From Dipteris shenzhenensis (Eukaryota > Polypodiophyta > Polypodiopsida > Gleicheniales), in NCBI GenBank assembly GCA_047967505.1, contig CM106538.1: a stretch of DNA of 64,000 nucleotides; one strand, 5' to 3'. The position numbers and the translations under genes were made by a program. The notes under the pieces are model-generated. The model was given only the letters and a program-made list of their open reading frames with translations. It was not told where the DNA came from and did no database searches. Of this stretch, positions 46,478-58,827 are shown one piece after another (within the stretch, counting starts at the first letter, position 1; each line of letters opens with the position of its first letter).

Positions 46478-47156
46478 GCAAATCATGCTCCTCTGATTCA
46501 AGGTCCTCTCTTTGAGCAATGGAGATTTGACTCTGCTGATTGGCGTTCTCGTGATAAAGCAGCTCGTCGGTATATTTTATCTGGTCTACATGATTCTCTT
46601 ATGTTGGATGTATTTTCCCTTCCTTCTTCTCATGCAATATGGGAATATCTCGTTCTTACTTTTGAGAAGAAATCTATCACAGAGATTCTTTATCTTCGTA
46701 ATCTTTTGAGCGCTCCATACAAAGTTGGAGCTCCAATGACAACTCATATTGAATCATTCAAGAATATAGTTAATCAACTTGTTGTTGCTGGTGCACCTGC
46801 TCCATGAAATCAATTGGTGACCTATCTTCTCGACACAATGCAAGATCCATTATATGATTATATTGTTACCATCCTTTCCAACAAAAACGAGATTGATTTT
46901 GATCAAACATGTATTTCTTTGATTGAGTACGCTCAATGATGCGAGCGTCGTAAAGACCCTCATGAGTCTGTCATGATAACAACGGATGATGCAAATTCAG
47001 AGACAGCTTGTGTTGCTCGCAAGCGTCCTTTCTCCAAATACGGATGTGGTGGTCATCCATATAGAGGTGGTAATTCTTCTCGTCTCAAATATCCAAAAAA
47101 AAATTGTTCTTATTGTGATAAGCATGGTTATGTTATCTCTGATTGTTGGGCTTGGC

Positions 47157-47402
47157 CTCGGGGGGGTCACTCATGATATGTAACCCTATCACGTGAGTTC
47201 AACAGAAGGATATTTTTATTTCTAAAATTTACAGAAATAAATATACATAAGGGACTATTTTAAATAGTTTTGGGAAAATTTTACAGATTTGTAAAGAAAA
47301 GGGGTACATTTTATTAATGAAAAATTTACAGATAGGGGATTTTAGAAATAGGCCTTGAATGCACGTGGTATAGAGGGTTTATACATAGTGACCCCCCCCG
47401 AG
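47157..47402. mobile_element. Small TIR element, copy 2 (246 bp)
   Basis: The ends CTCGGGGGGGTCACT and AGTGACCCCCCCCGAG are inverted. The 8-bp duplication GGCTTGGC is perfect at 47149-47156 and 47403-47410. It lies in the gag of copia element 2. No coding frame is present. Confidence 0.92.
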
Positions 47403-47443
47403 GGCTTGGCAATATGATGAGGAACATGGTGTTACCACTAAGC

Positions 47444-48040
47444 TATAAGAAAACAATACAACGTTTGTGCTCAATAGATAACAGGATCTCGTATGCAAGA
47501 GAGAAAACAGATAGTATGGAGAATCAAAAAATTTTGATTACTATAAAACTGATACAATAGATGGCGTTGCCTCCCAGCCATGTGCTCCTGTGAAAGAAGC
47601 TTCGATGGCAAGCTGGAAATAGTAGAAGACGGAGGCTGGATGCTAAGGAATCAGGATAGCTATAGCTAGTGATCAAATGGGCTTCACGGGCTTGCTCTTT
47701 TATAGCCACCACAAGTAGTCAGTTAGAGCCAATTGGGTGACCGACCCAGTCCACCCCAAATGATCAACTGGGGGTCGGAGGCTACTGACCATACGATAGA
47801 ACTGGTCCACAAAATAGAGCAACTGATGCTCCAAATAGGCCCCGCAACCTGAGAGTGGACTGCCTTGAGAAATCTGAAGCCGTCCAGCCATCAGGCCACA
47901 CATGGCCCCCATCTAGTGTCCAAACTAGGACCTACCGGATAACCGAGCTACTCAAATGCCTTCTCCTCATATGGGGGCTTACAAGTAGAGTTAGTTGGTT
48001 CCTGCATAGTTACACGAGAGTGGAGCATTGACATCTAACA
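47444..48040 (-). repeat. 3' LTR of copia element 3 (597 bp)
   Basis: It is homologous to 52351-53083 but 136 bp shorter, mainly through loss of sequence corresponding to about 52730-52920. Confidence 0.9.
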
Positions 48041-48070
48041 CCCCCCCTTAATGTCCACCCACAAGTGAAC

Positions 48071-51000
48071 TTACTTTTTCGGCCCAATGCCAAGTCGATG
48101 AAGATGCCTCTCTAGCAAGTCTCTTCCAAGAGCCTTCGTGAAGATGTCTGCCTCATTCTCTATAGTCGAACAGTACACCAAGTCAACCTCTCCATCCATG
48201 ATGAGCTCACGTACAAAGTGATATTGAATCTCAATGTGTTTTGTGCGAGCGTGGAACACAAGGTTCTTTGCAATCACCATGCAACTCTGATTGTCACATA
48301 ATAATTGCATAGGCTTGTTCTGCACTACACCCATGTCCCCTAAAATCCTCCTCAACCACACTGCCTCACAAGAAGCAAAGCATGCTGATTTGTACTCAGC
48401 CTTGATAGAAGAAAGAGCAACTGTGGGTTGCTTCTTGCTGACCCATGACACAGCTCCAGATCCAAGTGAGAAACACTAAGTTGTCATTGATCTCCTGCTA
48501 TCCACGTCTCCTGCCCAATCTGAGTCACAGAATCCGGTCAAGATGTTGCCCTTGGTATAGGTGATGCCATAATCAAGTGTGCCTTTGATGATTTCAGTAC
48601 CCGCATCCCTGCCCTCCAATGGTTCTCTCGGGGCTTATTGGAAAACTTGCTTAGTATACCAGTCAAAAAATTGATGTCCAGCCGTGTGTTGCACAAGTAA
48701 ATCAAGCTGCCCACAAGCCTTCTATACTTTGCTTCGTCCACCAGTGGTGATGAATCCTCATTTGAGAGCTTCATGTCAACCTCCATAGGGGTACCAACTA
48801 TCTTGCACTCAACCATGCCAAATGCCTTCAGTATCTCTCCAGCATACTTCAGCTGTGAAATGAAAATCTGTTTTGGCTCTTACCAAACTTCAATCCCCAA
48901 ACAGAATTGCATCGGTCCGAGGTCTGTCATTTCAAACTCTCTTCTTAGCAAATGCTTTTTCTGTGAGATCTTCTCTTCATGGTTCCCTGTTATGACAAGG
49001 TCGTCCACATAAAGGACCACGATCATACACCTGCCTCCTTCTTTGAAGATATACAAATTTGCATCAGATGGGCTTTTCCAGAACCCGTTTTGCAGAAAGT
49101 AGGCATCAATTCGCTAATACCACGCTCGTGGGGCCTGTTTTAGCTTGTAAAGTGCCTTCTTCAATTTATAGACTTTACCTTCTAAATCGAGGATCAAAAA
49201 ACCTGGTGGTTGTTCCACGTATACCTCCTCCTTGAGATCTCCATTCAGAAAGGGGGATTTTACATCCATTTGAAACATAGGCCAACTTCCCTAGGCAGCT
49301 AAAGCCAAAACACTGCGAATTGTGGTTAGTCGAGATGTGGGAGCAAAAGTATCCTAATAAGCAAAACCATGTACGTGTGCGAATCCTTTTGCCACGAGCC
49401 AAGCCTTGTACTTATCCAACATGCCGTCGGACTTATACTTGGTCTTGTACACCCACTTGGTGCCGATTACCTTGCGTTTTGGTGGTCGATCCACAAGGTC
49501 CCAAGTGTTGTTCTTCATTATGGAGCCATACTCCGATTGCATAGCCTCTATCCACCTATCATCACCCTGTGCCTCTTCAAGACACTTGGGTTCATCAGCA
49601 TGGATCACCTCTGTCATCAAAGCATAGTTGACCAAGTGTTCCTGTGCTCTTCTTTGCTCCTCTAATCTCTTGGACCAGCAGTGTTTGGATGGTTCCTCCT
49701 CAATGGCTGGAGGTTCTTTGCCATCCAAAAGCTGCTTTACCCACTTCAAGAATGGCCATTGCCATTGTGGTTCTACAGGCTCTTCTTCTTCTTCTTTATC
49801 TTGAATCCTCCCAAGCACCATTGGGGGAGTTCGGTCTGTTGTTGGTGGTTGTACTGGATGGATATCTTGGTTTTGGTTGTCTGGGAAGGAAGTATCCTCC
49901 TCCAATTGATGCGGTTGTTCTGAGAAGACCACATCACGACTTACTATCACCTTCTTGGTAACACGGTTATAGAGACGGTAACCCTTCACCTCGGGGGGGT
50001 CATTCATCATATGTAACTATATCATGTGAGTTCAACAGAAGGATATTTTTTATTTCTAAAATTTATAGAAATAAATATACATAAGGGACCATTTAAAATA
50101 GTTCTGAAAAAAATTTACAGGTTTGTATAGAAAAGGGGTACATTTTATTAATGAAAAATTTACAGATAAGGTATTTTAGAAATAGGCCTTGAACGCACGT
50201 GATATAGAGGGTTTATACATAGTGACCCCCCCCGAGCCCTTCGCCTCTTCACTATAGCCCAAGAAAATACACTTTCGGCTCTTCGGTTTCCATTTGGTCC
50301 TGTTAGCATCAGGGACATGCACAAAACAGTCACATCTAAAAACTCTGAAATGTGCAGCTGAAGGTTTCTTACTAAAAAAGGCCTACAGTGGAGTCATCCC
50401 ATTCATAGCTTTCATGTCTTTCATGTAGCTATGATTCAAAATGTAAACTGCCGTGTTACATGCTTTAGCCCAGAAAGTCTTTGGCAAATCTTTCCCTTTC
50501 ATCATATTCCTACCCATTTCACAGATGACGCGCATCTTGCGTTCTACAACTCCATTTTGCTGTGATGTATGTGGCAGGGGTTTTTGCCTCTTGATCCCGT
50601 GACTTTTGTAGTAACTTTTGAATTCACTTGATGTGAACTCTCCACCTCTGTCTGATCTCAACTTCTTCACCTTTCTCCCTGATTTTTTCTCGACCATTAC
50701 ATGCCATTCCTTGAACTTACTAAAAGCCTCGTCTTTAGTCTTCAGGAAGTATATCCATATCCTTCTAATGTAGTCGTCGATCAGCATCATGAAGTAGTAG
50801 GAACCACCCAAAGCTTCCATCTCCATCTTTCTGCAGAGGTCCGTGTGAACAAGCTCTAGAGGAGCCTTTGCCCTACTGGCCTCTTTAGGAAAGGGAAGCC
50901 GATGCTGCTTGCCCATCATGCAAGCTTCACATACGTCGGGTAGATCTGTAATTTTTGGTAGGTCTGCAATGATTCCACTTTTATGCATCTTCTTTAAAGA

Positions 51001-52281
51001 ACTAAGGTTTAGATGACCAAACCTCTGATGCCATAGCTTAGTGTTCTTCACATCTGCTCGAGCACTGAAAGCTGAGAGTTCGTAGATGTTGTTGCTCCGT
51101 GTACCTTTACCAACCTTCCCTTGAAGAAGTGAACTTTGAGGTCCCGATCTGTGATCGCAGAAACGGACAACAAGTTCCTCTTGATATATGGCACATAAAG
51201 AACATCGGTTTACAACTCCATTTGAATTGAGAGCAATCGTACCTTTTCCTTTTGCTAGACATTTTGCATCATTGCCCACTGCTACCAGGATGTCATTCCC
51301 TACCGGCTATAGAGAGGTATACCAATCCTTCTGACTGGTCATGTGGCACGATGCACCACTGTCAATATTCCAAGGTTCATCCACAAGTACATGAACTGCC
51401 TTCGTGTAAATCTCCTCAATTGCTACGAACAGCTCTATTGGTACTACCTGTGCACTGTTGCTGGACTCTTTCTTTACTCCATTCTTCTCATCTGCAATCT
51501 TCTTCCGACACTCATTCTGCTTGTGCCCTGCCTTGTTGCAATAGAAGCACTTGATCTTCTTCTTTCTCTTTTTATCATCAGAAGAAGATGGGTTACTAGA
51601 GTCCTTAGCCTTACCTTTCTTTGATCCAGCGTCGAAAGCCAGTCCTCGTCTTTTGACGCATCTCCTCCTCCAGAAGCATCGCGCTGAAATCCTCAAAGTT
51701 GAGGGGTAGATTTTTGTTCTGCGTATTCAGCACCGTAACAAGACCGTCGTACTAAATTGGTGGGAGAATTCGTATGCACCTCCGTGCTAGATTCTCGCTG
51801 GTGATGGTGATGCCAACCGTAGTCATCTGATCGCACAGATTCTTCACCCTAGTGATGAACTTCTTTGCCGCTTCAAACTCAGACAGTTACTCGCTCATGA
51901 GTTGATCTCCAGATTCTGAATCCGCATCTGACTCATGGCCTCGTACTAATTTTTCAAGACCGTCCATGCCTCCTCCGCTGTGGTGACATGTTGAATTAAT
52001 GCCATGATAGAATCACTTACACTGCAGACAATAGAACACAGCACATCTACATTTCTTCTTATCCACGCGAGAATCTCATTTGTGGTTGGTACTATCTGTT
52101 GTGCTGCAATGGTCGGATTTGGTCTTGGGACCGGATTCATGTCCACCCTAGTAGCAGTATCCCAAAGCTCGTATACACTTAGGATGGTCTTCATCTTGAA
52201 CTTCCAGAGTGGATAGTTAGTGCCGTCCAACTTTTCGCTTTCATCGAACGGTGGGATTCGTAGTCTTGCGGGCTGGGCCAT
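48071..52281 (-). pseudogene. Gag-Pol of copia element 3
   Basis: Minus-strand domains appear in order. Gag is at 52281-51700, opening MAQPARLRIPPFDESEKLDG and later EAWTVL. The CCHC knuckle CFYCNKAGHKQNEC lies near 51530. The protease reads WNIDSGASCHMTSQ near 51370. GAG-pre-integrase is WHQRFGHLNL near 51000. The integrase core is at 50900-50500, with HTDLC, DDY, and SQQNGVVERK just before FWAKACNTAVYILNH. RT spans 49960-48540 and RNase H spans 48451-48071 (KKQPTVALSSIKAEYK). Stops, a frameshift and the inserted small element at 49990-50236 break it. IN and RT are not in one frame. Confidence 0.88.
49990..50236. mobile_element. Small TIR element, copy 3 (247 bp)
   Basis: It has ends CTCGGGGGGGTCATT and AGTGACCCCCCCCGAG. 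It is flanked by CCCTTCAC (49982-49989) and CCCTTCGC (50237-50244), an 8-bp duplication with one change. It interrupts the integrase C-terminal region of copia element 3. Confidence 0.9.
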
Positions 52282-52350
52282 CTCTCACAATCTGCTCGCA
52301 AATAGAAACACACTACTAAATCTTCTTGCTAGAACCTAGCTCTGATACCA

Positions 52351-53083
52351 TGTAAGAAAACAAAACAACGTCTATGCTCAACAGATAATAGGATCTTGTA
52401 CGCAAGAGAGAAAACATATAGTATGGAGAATCAAAAATTTTTGATTACTGTGAAACTGATACAATAGATGGCGCTGCCTCCTAGCTATGCGATCTTGTAA
52501 AAGAAGCTTCGATGGCAAGCTGGAAATAGTAGAAGACGGAGGCTGGATGCTAAGGAATCAGGGTAACTATAGCTAGTGATGAAATGGGCTTCACGAGCTT
52601 GCTCTTATATAGCCACCACAATTTAGTCGATTAGAGCCAATTGGGTGACCGACCCAGTCTGCCCAAAATGGCCGACTGGGGGTCGGTCCCAAAATAGGCC
52701 ACCAACCATACGATAGAACCGGTGCATGAAATAAAGCAACTAACCTACGGTTACCTTTTGGCCCCGAGCCATCTAGGATCATCTGAGGCTCCAAACGGGC
52801 CCCACAACTCGAGAGTGGGCTGCCCGAAGAAATGCTCCATCCACCCTCAGTGCAGTCAGTCATGGGATGCTTTCCCGCACTTGCGTGTAGCCTAGTTGGC
52901 AGTGTACCAACTCTATTTGAAGCCATCCAGCCATCAGGCCACACATGGCCCCCATCTGGTGTCCAAACTAGGACCTACCGGATAACCAAGCTACTCAAAT
53001 GCCTTCTCCTCATATGGGGGGCTTACAAGTAGATTTAGCTGGTTCCCGTGTAGTTACACGAGAGTGAGCATTGATATCGAACA
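52351..53083 (-). repeat. 5' LTR of copia element 3 (733 bp)
   Basis: On the minus strand it starts TGTTCGATATCAATGCTCAC and ends TTTTCTTACA, followed by the primer site TGGTATCAGAGCTAGG. Confidence 0.92.
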
Positions 53084-56000
53084 TAAGCAACCCTGCTTAT
53101 CCAATAATTCTCCTTGCGAATATTGTGGCAGAAATCATCCATCGTTTCGGTATTACAAGAGGCGTTATGATCGCGAACGTACTCAACCATATGCTGCTCA
53201 ACAACAAGATGCCCATACGCATTAAGAGGCAAATCATATCTGTTCTAATGTCTCTCCAGAAAGGATACTTCAGGTTTGAGATGGTTCCACTTTTATTGTT
53301 GATTTTGGTGCTACTGGGAATATGACATATCAATCTGAATGGTTGCATTTTTTAATCTTTCTCACAAGAAATTGGTTTATCTTGCTAATGACACCACTTG
53401 TCAAGTCATGGGTGTTAATGATTTATATCTTCACACTTTTTCTTCAACAAGAGTCTTGCGAGGTATTCGCCATGTTCCAGATCTTCAGAGAAATCTTCTT
53501 TCTGTTGCATGACTTGTGGATCTTGGTCTCTTTATTGGCTTTGAACACACGCAGTGTCGGATTGAAAAAGATGGACATACCATAGTAGTTGTTCCTCAGA
53601 ATGGTAACCTCTTTGCTGGGGAACTTCATACTAGTTTTTAGATCAAGACCCTTCATAGTAACAACAGTGGAGAATATATCTCTAATCTTTTCAATGATTA
53701 TTGCATTGAGTGTGGCATTCATCATGAATATAATGTTCTATAATCTCCTCAACAAAATGCTCATGTAGAGCATAAGAATCACACTTCTCTTGATGCTATG
53801 TGATGTATGCTGCTTTATTCTAGATTATCTCGAAGCTTTTGGGCAGAAGCACTTCTGACATCCATCTTTGTGTAAAATCATCTTTCTACAACTGCACCTT
53901 CTTGCCAGATACCAATCACAGCTTGGACAGGGGAGACTCCTTCTGTATCACATTTTCAAACTTTTGGTTGCATTGCTTATTTTCATGTACCAAAAGAGAC
54001 ACGGAAAGGGCTAGATCTTCCTCGTAAAAAGGTCATATTCATTGGATATTCTTTGAATTCTAAAGGTTATAAATTCTATGATCCTTCTTCTAAGAAGGTG
54101 ATAATCAATCGTGATGCCATATTCAATGAGCAGTTAATGGGAGGGACATGGTCTATCGAGGATGCAGAGGACACTAAGTCCTTACTTTCTACCTCTCCTT
54201 TTCTATTTGATAATGATCCCACTTTTGATGTCATTACTACTCGTTCATCTAATGGCATCATTGCTTCTCCATCTACAGAGCAATGTGTTGACGATCTTGA
54301 TTTGCATCTTGCACATACACAGGCCTTTGATGATAGTATTGATATTTATGTTGATCTGCCTATTGATTTTGAGCATGGTTCTACTCATGATTGTGTTGAT
54401 GACTTTGAAATCATTGATCATGCAATGGTTGCTCATGAAGACCCTACCACTTATACAAAAGCTATCTCTTCTACACAAAAGAGTCAATGGCAAGAGGCAA
54501 TGGAAGCTGAATATGATTCTTTGATCTCTAAAGGTACATGAATTCTTACTGAACTACCTCCTGGTTGCACTCCTATCAAATGTAAGTGGGTTTATAAAAC
54601 CAAAACCAAAGCTGATGGTTCTTTTGACAAGTTTAAATCTCGTCTGGTTGCAAAAGGATACTCACAAATTGTAGGAGTTGATTATCATCATACTTTTTCA
54701 CCCGTTGTTCATGGCACAAGTATTCGGGTACTCTTGGCTTTTGCTACTCAATTTGATTTGAAGATTCATCAAATGGATGTGAAAATTTATTTTCTTAATG
54801 GAGATCTTAAAGAGGAGATTTATATGGAGCAACCAGAAGGGTTCATACTTCCCAATTAGGACCATCTTGTTTGTCGCCTTCATCGTGCTCTTTATGGTCT
54901 AAAACAAGCTTCCCGTTCTTGGTACATTAAAATTGATTGATTTCTAACATCTCAAGGTTTCAACTCTTGTTTCTCTGACCCCAACTTATATGCCAAACGT
55001 GATGGTACTCTTTTTGTCATTCTTGCTCCTTATGTGGATGACACCATACTTGTTTCTAACAATCTCGATTTCTTGCAACATGTCAAGAAAATCTTATCCT
55101 CATCATTTGATATGGTTCATCTTGGTGACATTCATTCATGTCTTGGTATTCAAGTTCAGCGATTTTGTCACAAGGGAATTTTGCTACTTTGACAAATAAA
55201 TTTCATTCAAGATCCAGTTCAAAAGTTTGGCTTAACGAATGCTCACTCTGCGACCACTCCTTGTCTTGTGAGTTCTATCAAAAATACTAGATTGACTCAT
55301 GATGTTGAGGTTTCACATCAACCCTATGCCAATCTTGTTAGTTGCCTATAGTTTGTCGATTTGAACACTCGACTAGATATTCTTTTTACTGCCAATTTTC
55401 TAGGTCAATATCTGGCTGCTCCCTCAATGCAACATTGGTCTGCAGCAAAACGTGTTCTAAAGTATTTGAAAGGCACTTCTAATTTTGGATTAGTTTATCA
55501 ATGTCATACAGAATCATCTTCTATGATGTCTCTTGATCTTTTGGGATATACAGATGCAGATTGGGCAAGCTCTCACTTCTCTATGCAGTGTACAAGCGGT
55601 AATTGCTTCTTTATTAATGGTTGCTTGGTCTCTTGGGCAAGTAAGAAGCAACATTGTGTTGCTATTTCTACCACAAAATCTAAGTATGTAGCGGCTTCTC
55701 TAGTAGCTCGAGAATCAATTTGGCTGCGACAATTACTTGCAGATATTGGTCATCCTCCATCATCTAGTACTTCTCTCAGATGTGCTAATCAAAGTGCCAT
55801 AAGTCTAGCTAAAGACTATGTTCAGCATAACAAATCCAAACATATTGTTGTTCATTACCATTATGTCAGACATGAAGTGAAGAAAGGGATGACAATGATT
55901 GAACATTGTCCCACTTCTCAGATGATTGTAGATATTCTCACTAAAGGACTTAGTGAGGCATGCTTCATAGTGCTACGATCAGAACTTGGAGTTCTTGCAG

Positions 56001-56188
56001 CTTCTCTCTTCCAAGATTAACACACCTATGGGTGACATTTTGTATATAAATGCACATCTGCATTACATAATTGTAAATAATTGTACAAATGATCAACTTG
56101 TATACTTGTATATAGGATCTCGGGTTTTTCCCTTGTGCTCCCCAAGGGTTTTTTCATTCATAGCTAGAGACCTTTGTTTGAGTGGGGG

Positions 56189-56321
56189 TGTAAGAGATAT
56201 ATATAGCTTGCCCTAACTTGAACTAGGTCTCACCTATATATATATAACTACTGATCAATATGAATCAGTCTTTGGAAGTCTATTTGGTGTGTCTATCATC
56301 TCTTCTTCTTCTCTCTCAACA
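56189..56321 (+). repeat. 3' LTR of copia element 2 (133 bp)
   Basis: It begins TGTAAGAGATATATATAGCT and ends CTCTCTCAACA, the same length as the LTR at 21578-21710. It is preceded by a G-rich polypurine tract. Confidence 0.9.
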
Positions 56322-56518
56322 GTACCAACCATGTAATGCAAGGTCCATGAAAACAAAGATGGTGCCCACATGTTAGAAATACGAGCAGACAAAATCTCAT
56401 TCAATTGAGAGAGTATGTTTAAAGTTCTTATACTGCAATAAGAGGACATAAGAGAACTAGCCATCCATCATCACCGAGTGAAGCAACTACTACAAAAAAT
56501 GCCATATCTAACATGGTC

Positions 56519-57928
56519 CTATGTAATCTTATTCCATGTGGGAATCCCAACATGTCCCTCCATCTCCAAACCCATAGAGAAGTCTAGCATTATAAAGTCT
56601 GTAGCCCATTTTACTTTCCTATCCATCCTAGTATAATCCCTCCCTTTGCTAGTATCTCCAAGAATGAACTCAGGTACCTTTGTGTAAACATAATTCTTCT
56701 TGGTAGTTGCAAAATCTAATCCCATGGTAATGTAATCACCTATTGCTAAACCAAACATAAACGTGTCCCCACCGCCATCTAGAGGTGATGGGGGGTTATA
56801 TGCAAATGTGATGAAATCTTTCACCAATTTCTTATTTCCTACAATTAATTCAAATGCTTCAGTAATAAACAAGAACATAACCTTCACACTTTTAATGAAT
56901 AAAAAGTTGAGATTTCTACCTGGAAGATAAACCTCAATGACTGGTTCCTCATCCCTAGTCTCACGAGGTGGAGTTTCCACATCCTCTACTTCTGCCAAGC
57001 AGAGATTCCAATCCTTTAGAATTGTAATTTCCATAGATTTTTTCTACCAACTAGGCTTTTTTAAAAAAAATGAATACCTTTCTCTTTAGGTGTTTGTTTA
57101 GTCTGCCTAGAAGACATTCTCTTTGGAGTATCTTCTTTACCAGTCTTCTTAGTTGTTGAGTGCTCATCAAACATATCTCTCTCACATGTAAGTACTTGTC
57201 CAACTAGAAAGTCAATCCACCATGGGCACAAACCTTGCACAAACCAGGGTACATGCAAGTGCTGGGGCTCCCTATCTCAAGCTAGACTTTGCACTGAGTA
57301 GGCATCTTAGTCAACTTATTCTCCTTCATAAGGTGCTTCAAGTACCTTGAACCTTCAATGTGGTAGAAGCTTATTACTTACCAAATGGACAATATCTAGA
57401 TCTCTCTGAAAGACAAGACTTATAGATCATGCACAAGTACCTAAAGACAACTCTCTGTGCAGCTTGATAGATCTATGTGGCCTACCTTGGTGCATGTCCA
57501 TCACCTCTCTTTGAACCTTTGATAGGGAATTTACTATCACATGCCTTCAAAGAGGAGAACACATGCTTCTTGCCCTCTAGCTTGATGTCCTCCATGTATT
57601 GCTGGAGTGTATAATTTGTAGGCAATACAAGTGGATTAGTCATGGTAGTAAGGGCACACAAATCCTCAAGTGACATGTGAGACTGTGTCTCTATCTTCTC
57701 AAGGAAGATCTCCCTTGCAAGCCAACTAAAAATGATGCACAAATCAATAGTCACAATATTTCATTACAAAACAAGACAAGAAATTGAGCATAAGGAAACA
57801 ATATCATTAGTCTCTTCTCCATCCTCATATTTGTATTTGCTATACTCTTAAGCTTCGCCAACGTTACACTAAAGTCATGATTCTCATATATTGTGTTGAA
57901 AACTCTCATCTTCCACACATCTCCTAGT
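56519..57928 (-). pseudogene. Unrecognised multi-exon gene, downstream part
   Basis: Minus-strand coding-like segments are present. 57928-57760 reads LGDVWKMRVFNTIYENHDFS and NMRMEKRLMILF. 57715-57485 follows a TTTTTAG acceptor (LAREIFLEKIETQSHMSLED, ending GDGHAPR before a GTAGGC donor). 57258-57061 is Lys-rich. 57034-56519 reads VEDVETPPRETRDEEPVIEV, FAYNPPSPLDGGGDTFMF and KNYVYTKVPEFILGDTSKGR. I recognise no domain. The long conserved-looking exons and splice signals suggest a gene rather than noise. The upstream part continues at 63506-64000 on the other side of copia element 4, whose insertion breaks it. Confidence 0.5.
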
Positions 57929-58282
57929 TGTTGAGATATCGAGCTCCACTCGCGATATGCCAAGGTGACCGTTGTGTATTTATGTCACCGACTTGTTAGC
58001 TAGAGATGCGGTTGGTACACCGCTCACGAATAATAGCTGGATGACAGCTATCCTTATCTACACTAGTTTGTGGCTCAATTAGTATGCCACCTTAGTTAGT
58101 TGAGTTTGGTTTGAGACCCACATATAGGGTTCTTCTATTTCTTTGTACTTGAGTTCTTTTTGGCTTTCACAACTAAGAAGAGGAAAACTATTTTCAGCCT
58201 CCACCTTTGTGTGTATTCCCCCATTTGTGCATGTGAGAAAGCCGCAAGTGAGACTCCTTCCCTCTCTCCCACTATCTTCACA
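57929..58282 (+). repeat. 5' LTR of copia element 4 (354 bp)
   Basis: It starts TGTTGAGATATCGAGCTCCA and ends CACTATCTTCACA. It presumably carries the promoter. Its transcript start cannot be fixed by reading. Confidence 0.95.
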
Positions 58283-58827
58283 TGGTATCAGAGCCTTGTT
58301 CGTGGTAAGGAGCTCAAGAAAGCAAGCCAAGTTCGTGGTGTCCTGGTAAGAGGACCAGTGTTGCTTTCCTATTTCGAGTTTGGGAGCAAATCTCTGCAGG
58401 TAGCATAGCCAGAAGTGTAGGAGTGCACTGTTTCAGATTGAGTCGCCCTTCGCGGTGTGGCGAGAGCACAGTATATGCTGCGGGAGAGGGTGAAGCCCTT
58501 GGTGACATTATTTTTCTGATTCGAGGTCATTTCGGGGCCTGTTTTAGGGATGGAAGTTCTCCGCAGGCACTCAGAAAAAGACCCTATTTTTGCTGTGCGA
58601 CCACTGTTCTACGGGTCGGTGAAAAGTTGCTGCAGAAATTGCATCATATGCCTGTGTGCAGAGATATTGGGAGTTGCAGATTCATGCCTATTGCCTGTTG
58701 ATGCAAAATCATCACTAGGAAGTGACTGTGTGGTGAAATAACACTTTCGTCAGTTTTGCAGATCTGCCCGTGTGAGGCAAAAAGCTGTGTTTTTTGCAGT
58801 GACAGAATATTTTGCAGTGTTCTGTAA
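58283..58827 (+). other. Primer-binding site and untranslated leader of copia element 4
   Basis: The tRNA-Met primer site lies at 58283-58295. The remaining 530 bp up to the Gag start have only short frames. Confidence 0.8.

Larger units (their letters stand above)
47444..53083 (-). mobile_element. Copia element 3, nested in copia element 2
   Basis: It is a 5.6-kb minus-strand Ty1/copia element flanked by the perfect duplication TAAGC (47439-47443 and 53084-53088). Joining the flanks restores the sequence seen in the sister element at 23355-23365. The 5' LTR (right) is 52351-53083 and the 3' LTR (left) is 47444-48040, with its terminal TG changed to TA. The primer site, complementary to TGGTATCAGAGC, lies at about 52339-52350, and the polypurine tract is at about 48041-48050. 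It carries a small TIR element at 49990-50236. Confidence 0.95.
46478..56321 (+). mobile_element. Copia element 2, split by a nested copia element
   Basis: It is the sister of the element at 21578. Similarity begins at about 46478 in the pre-Gag region, so the 5' LTR is missing. It is interrupted by a small TIR element (47157-47402) and by a whole minus-strand copia element (47444-53083). Gag segments lie before the break. After it come the knuckle (CEYCGRNHPSFR, about 53125), the protease (IVDFGATGNMTYQ, with DFG where DSG is expected), integrase pieces (53640-54200), RT (54480-55200) and RNase H (55361-56020). About 0.7 kb between protease and integrase core is deleted near 53617. The polypurine tract is at 56182-56188, before the 3' LTR. 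Confidence 0.88.
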
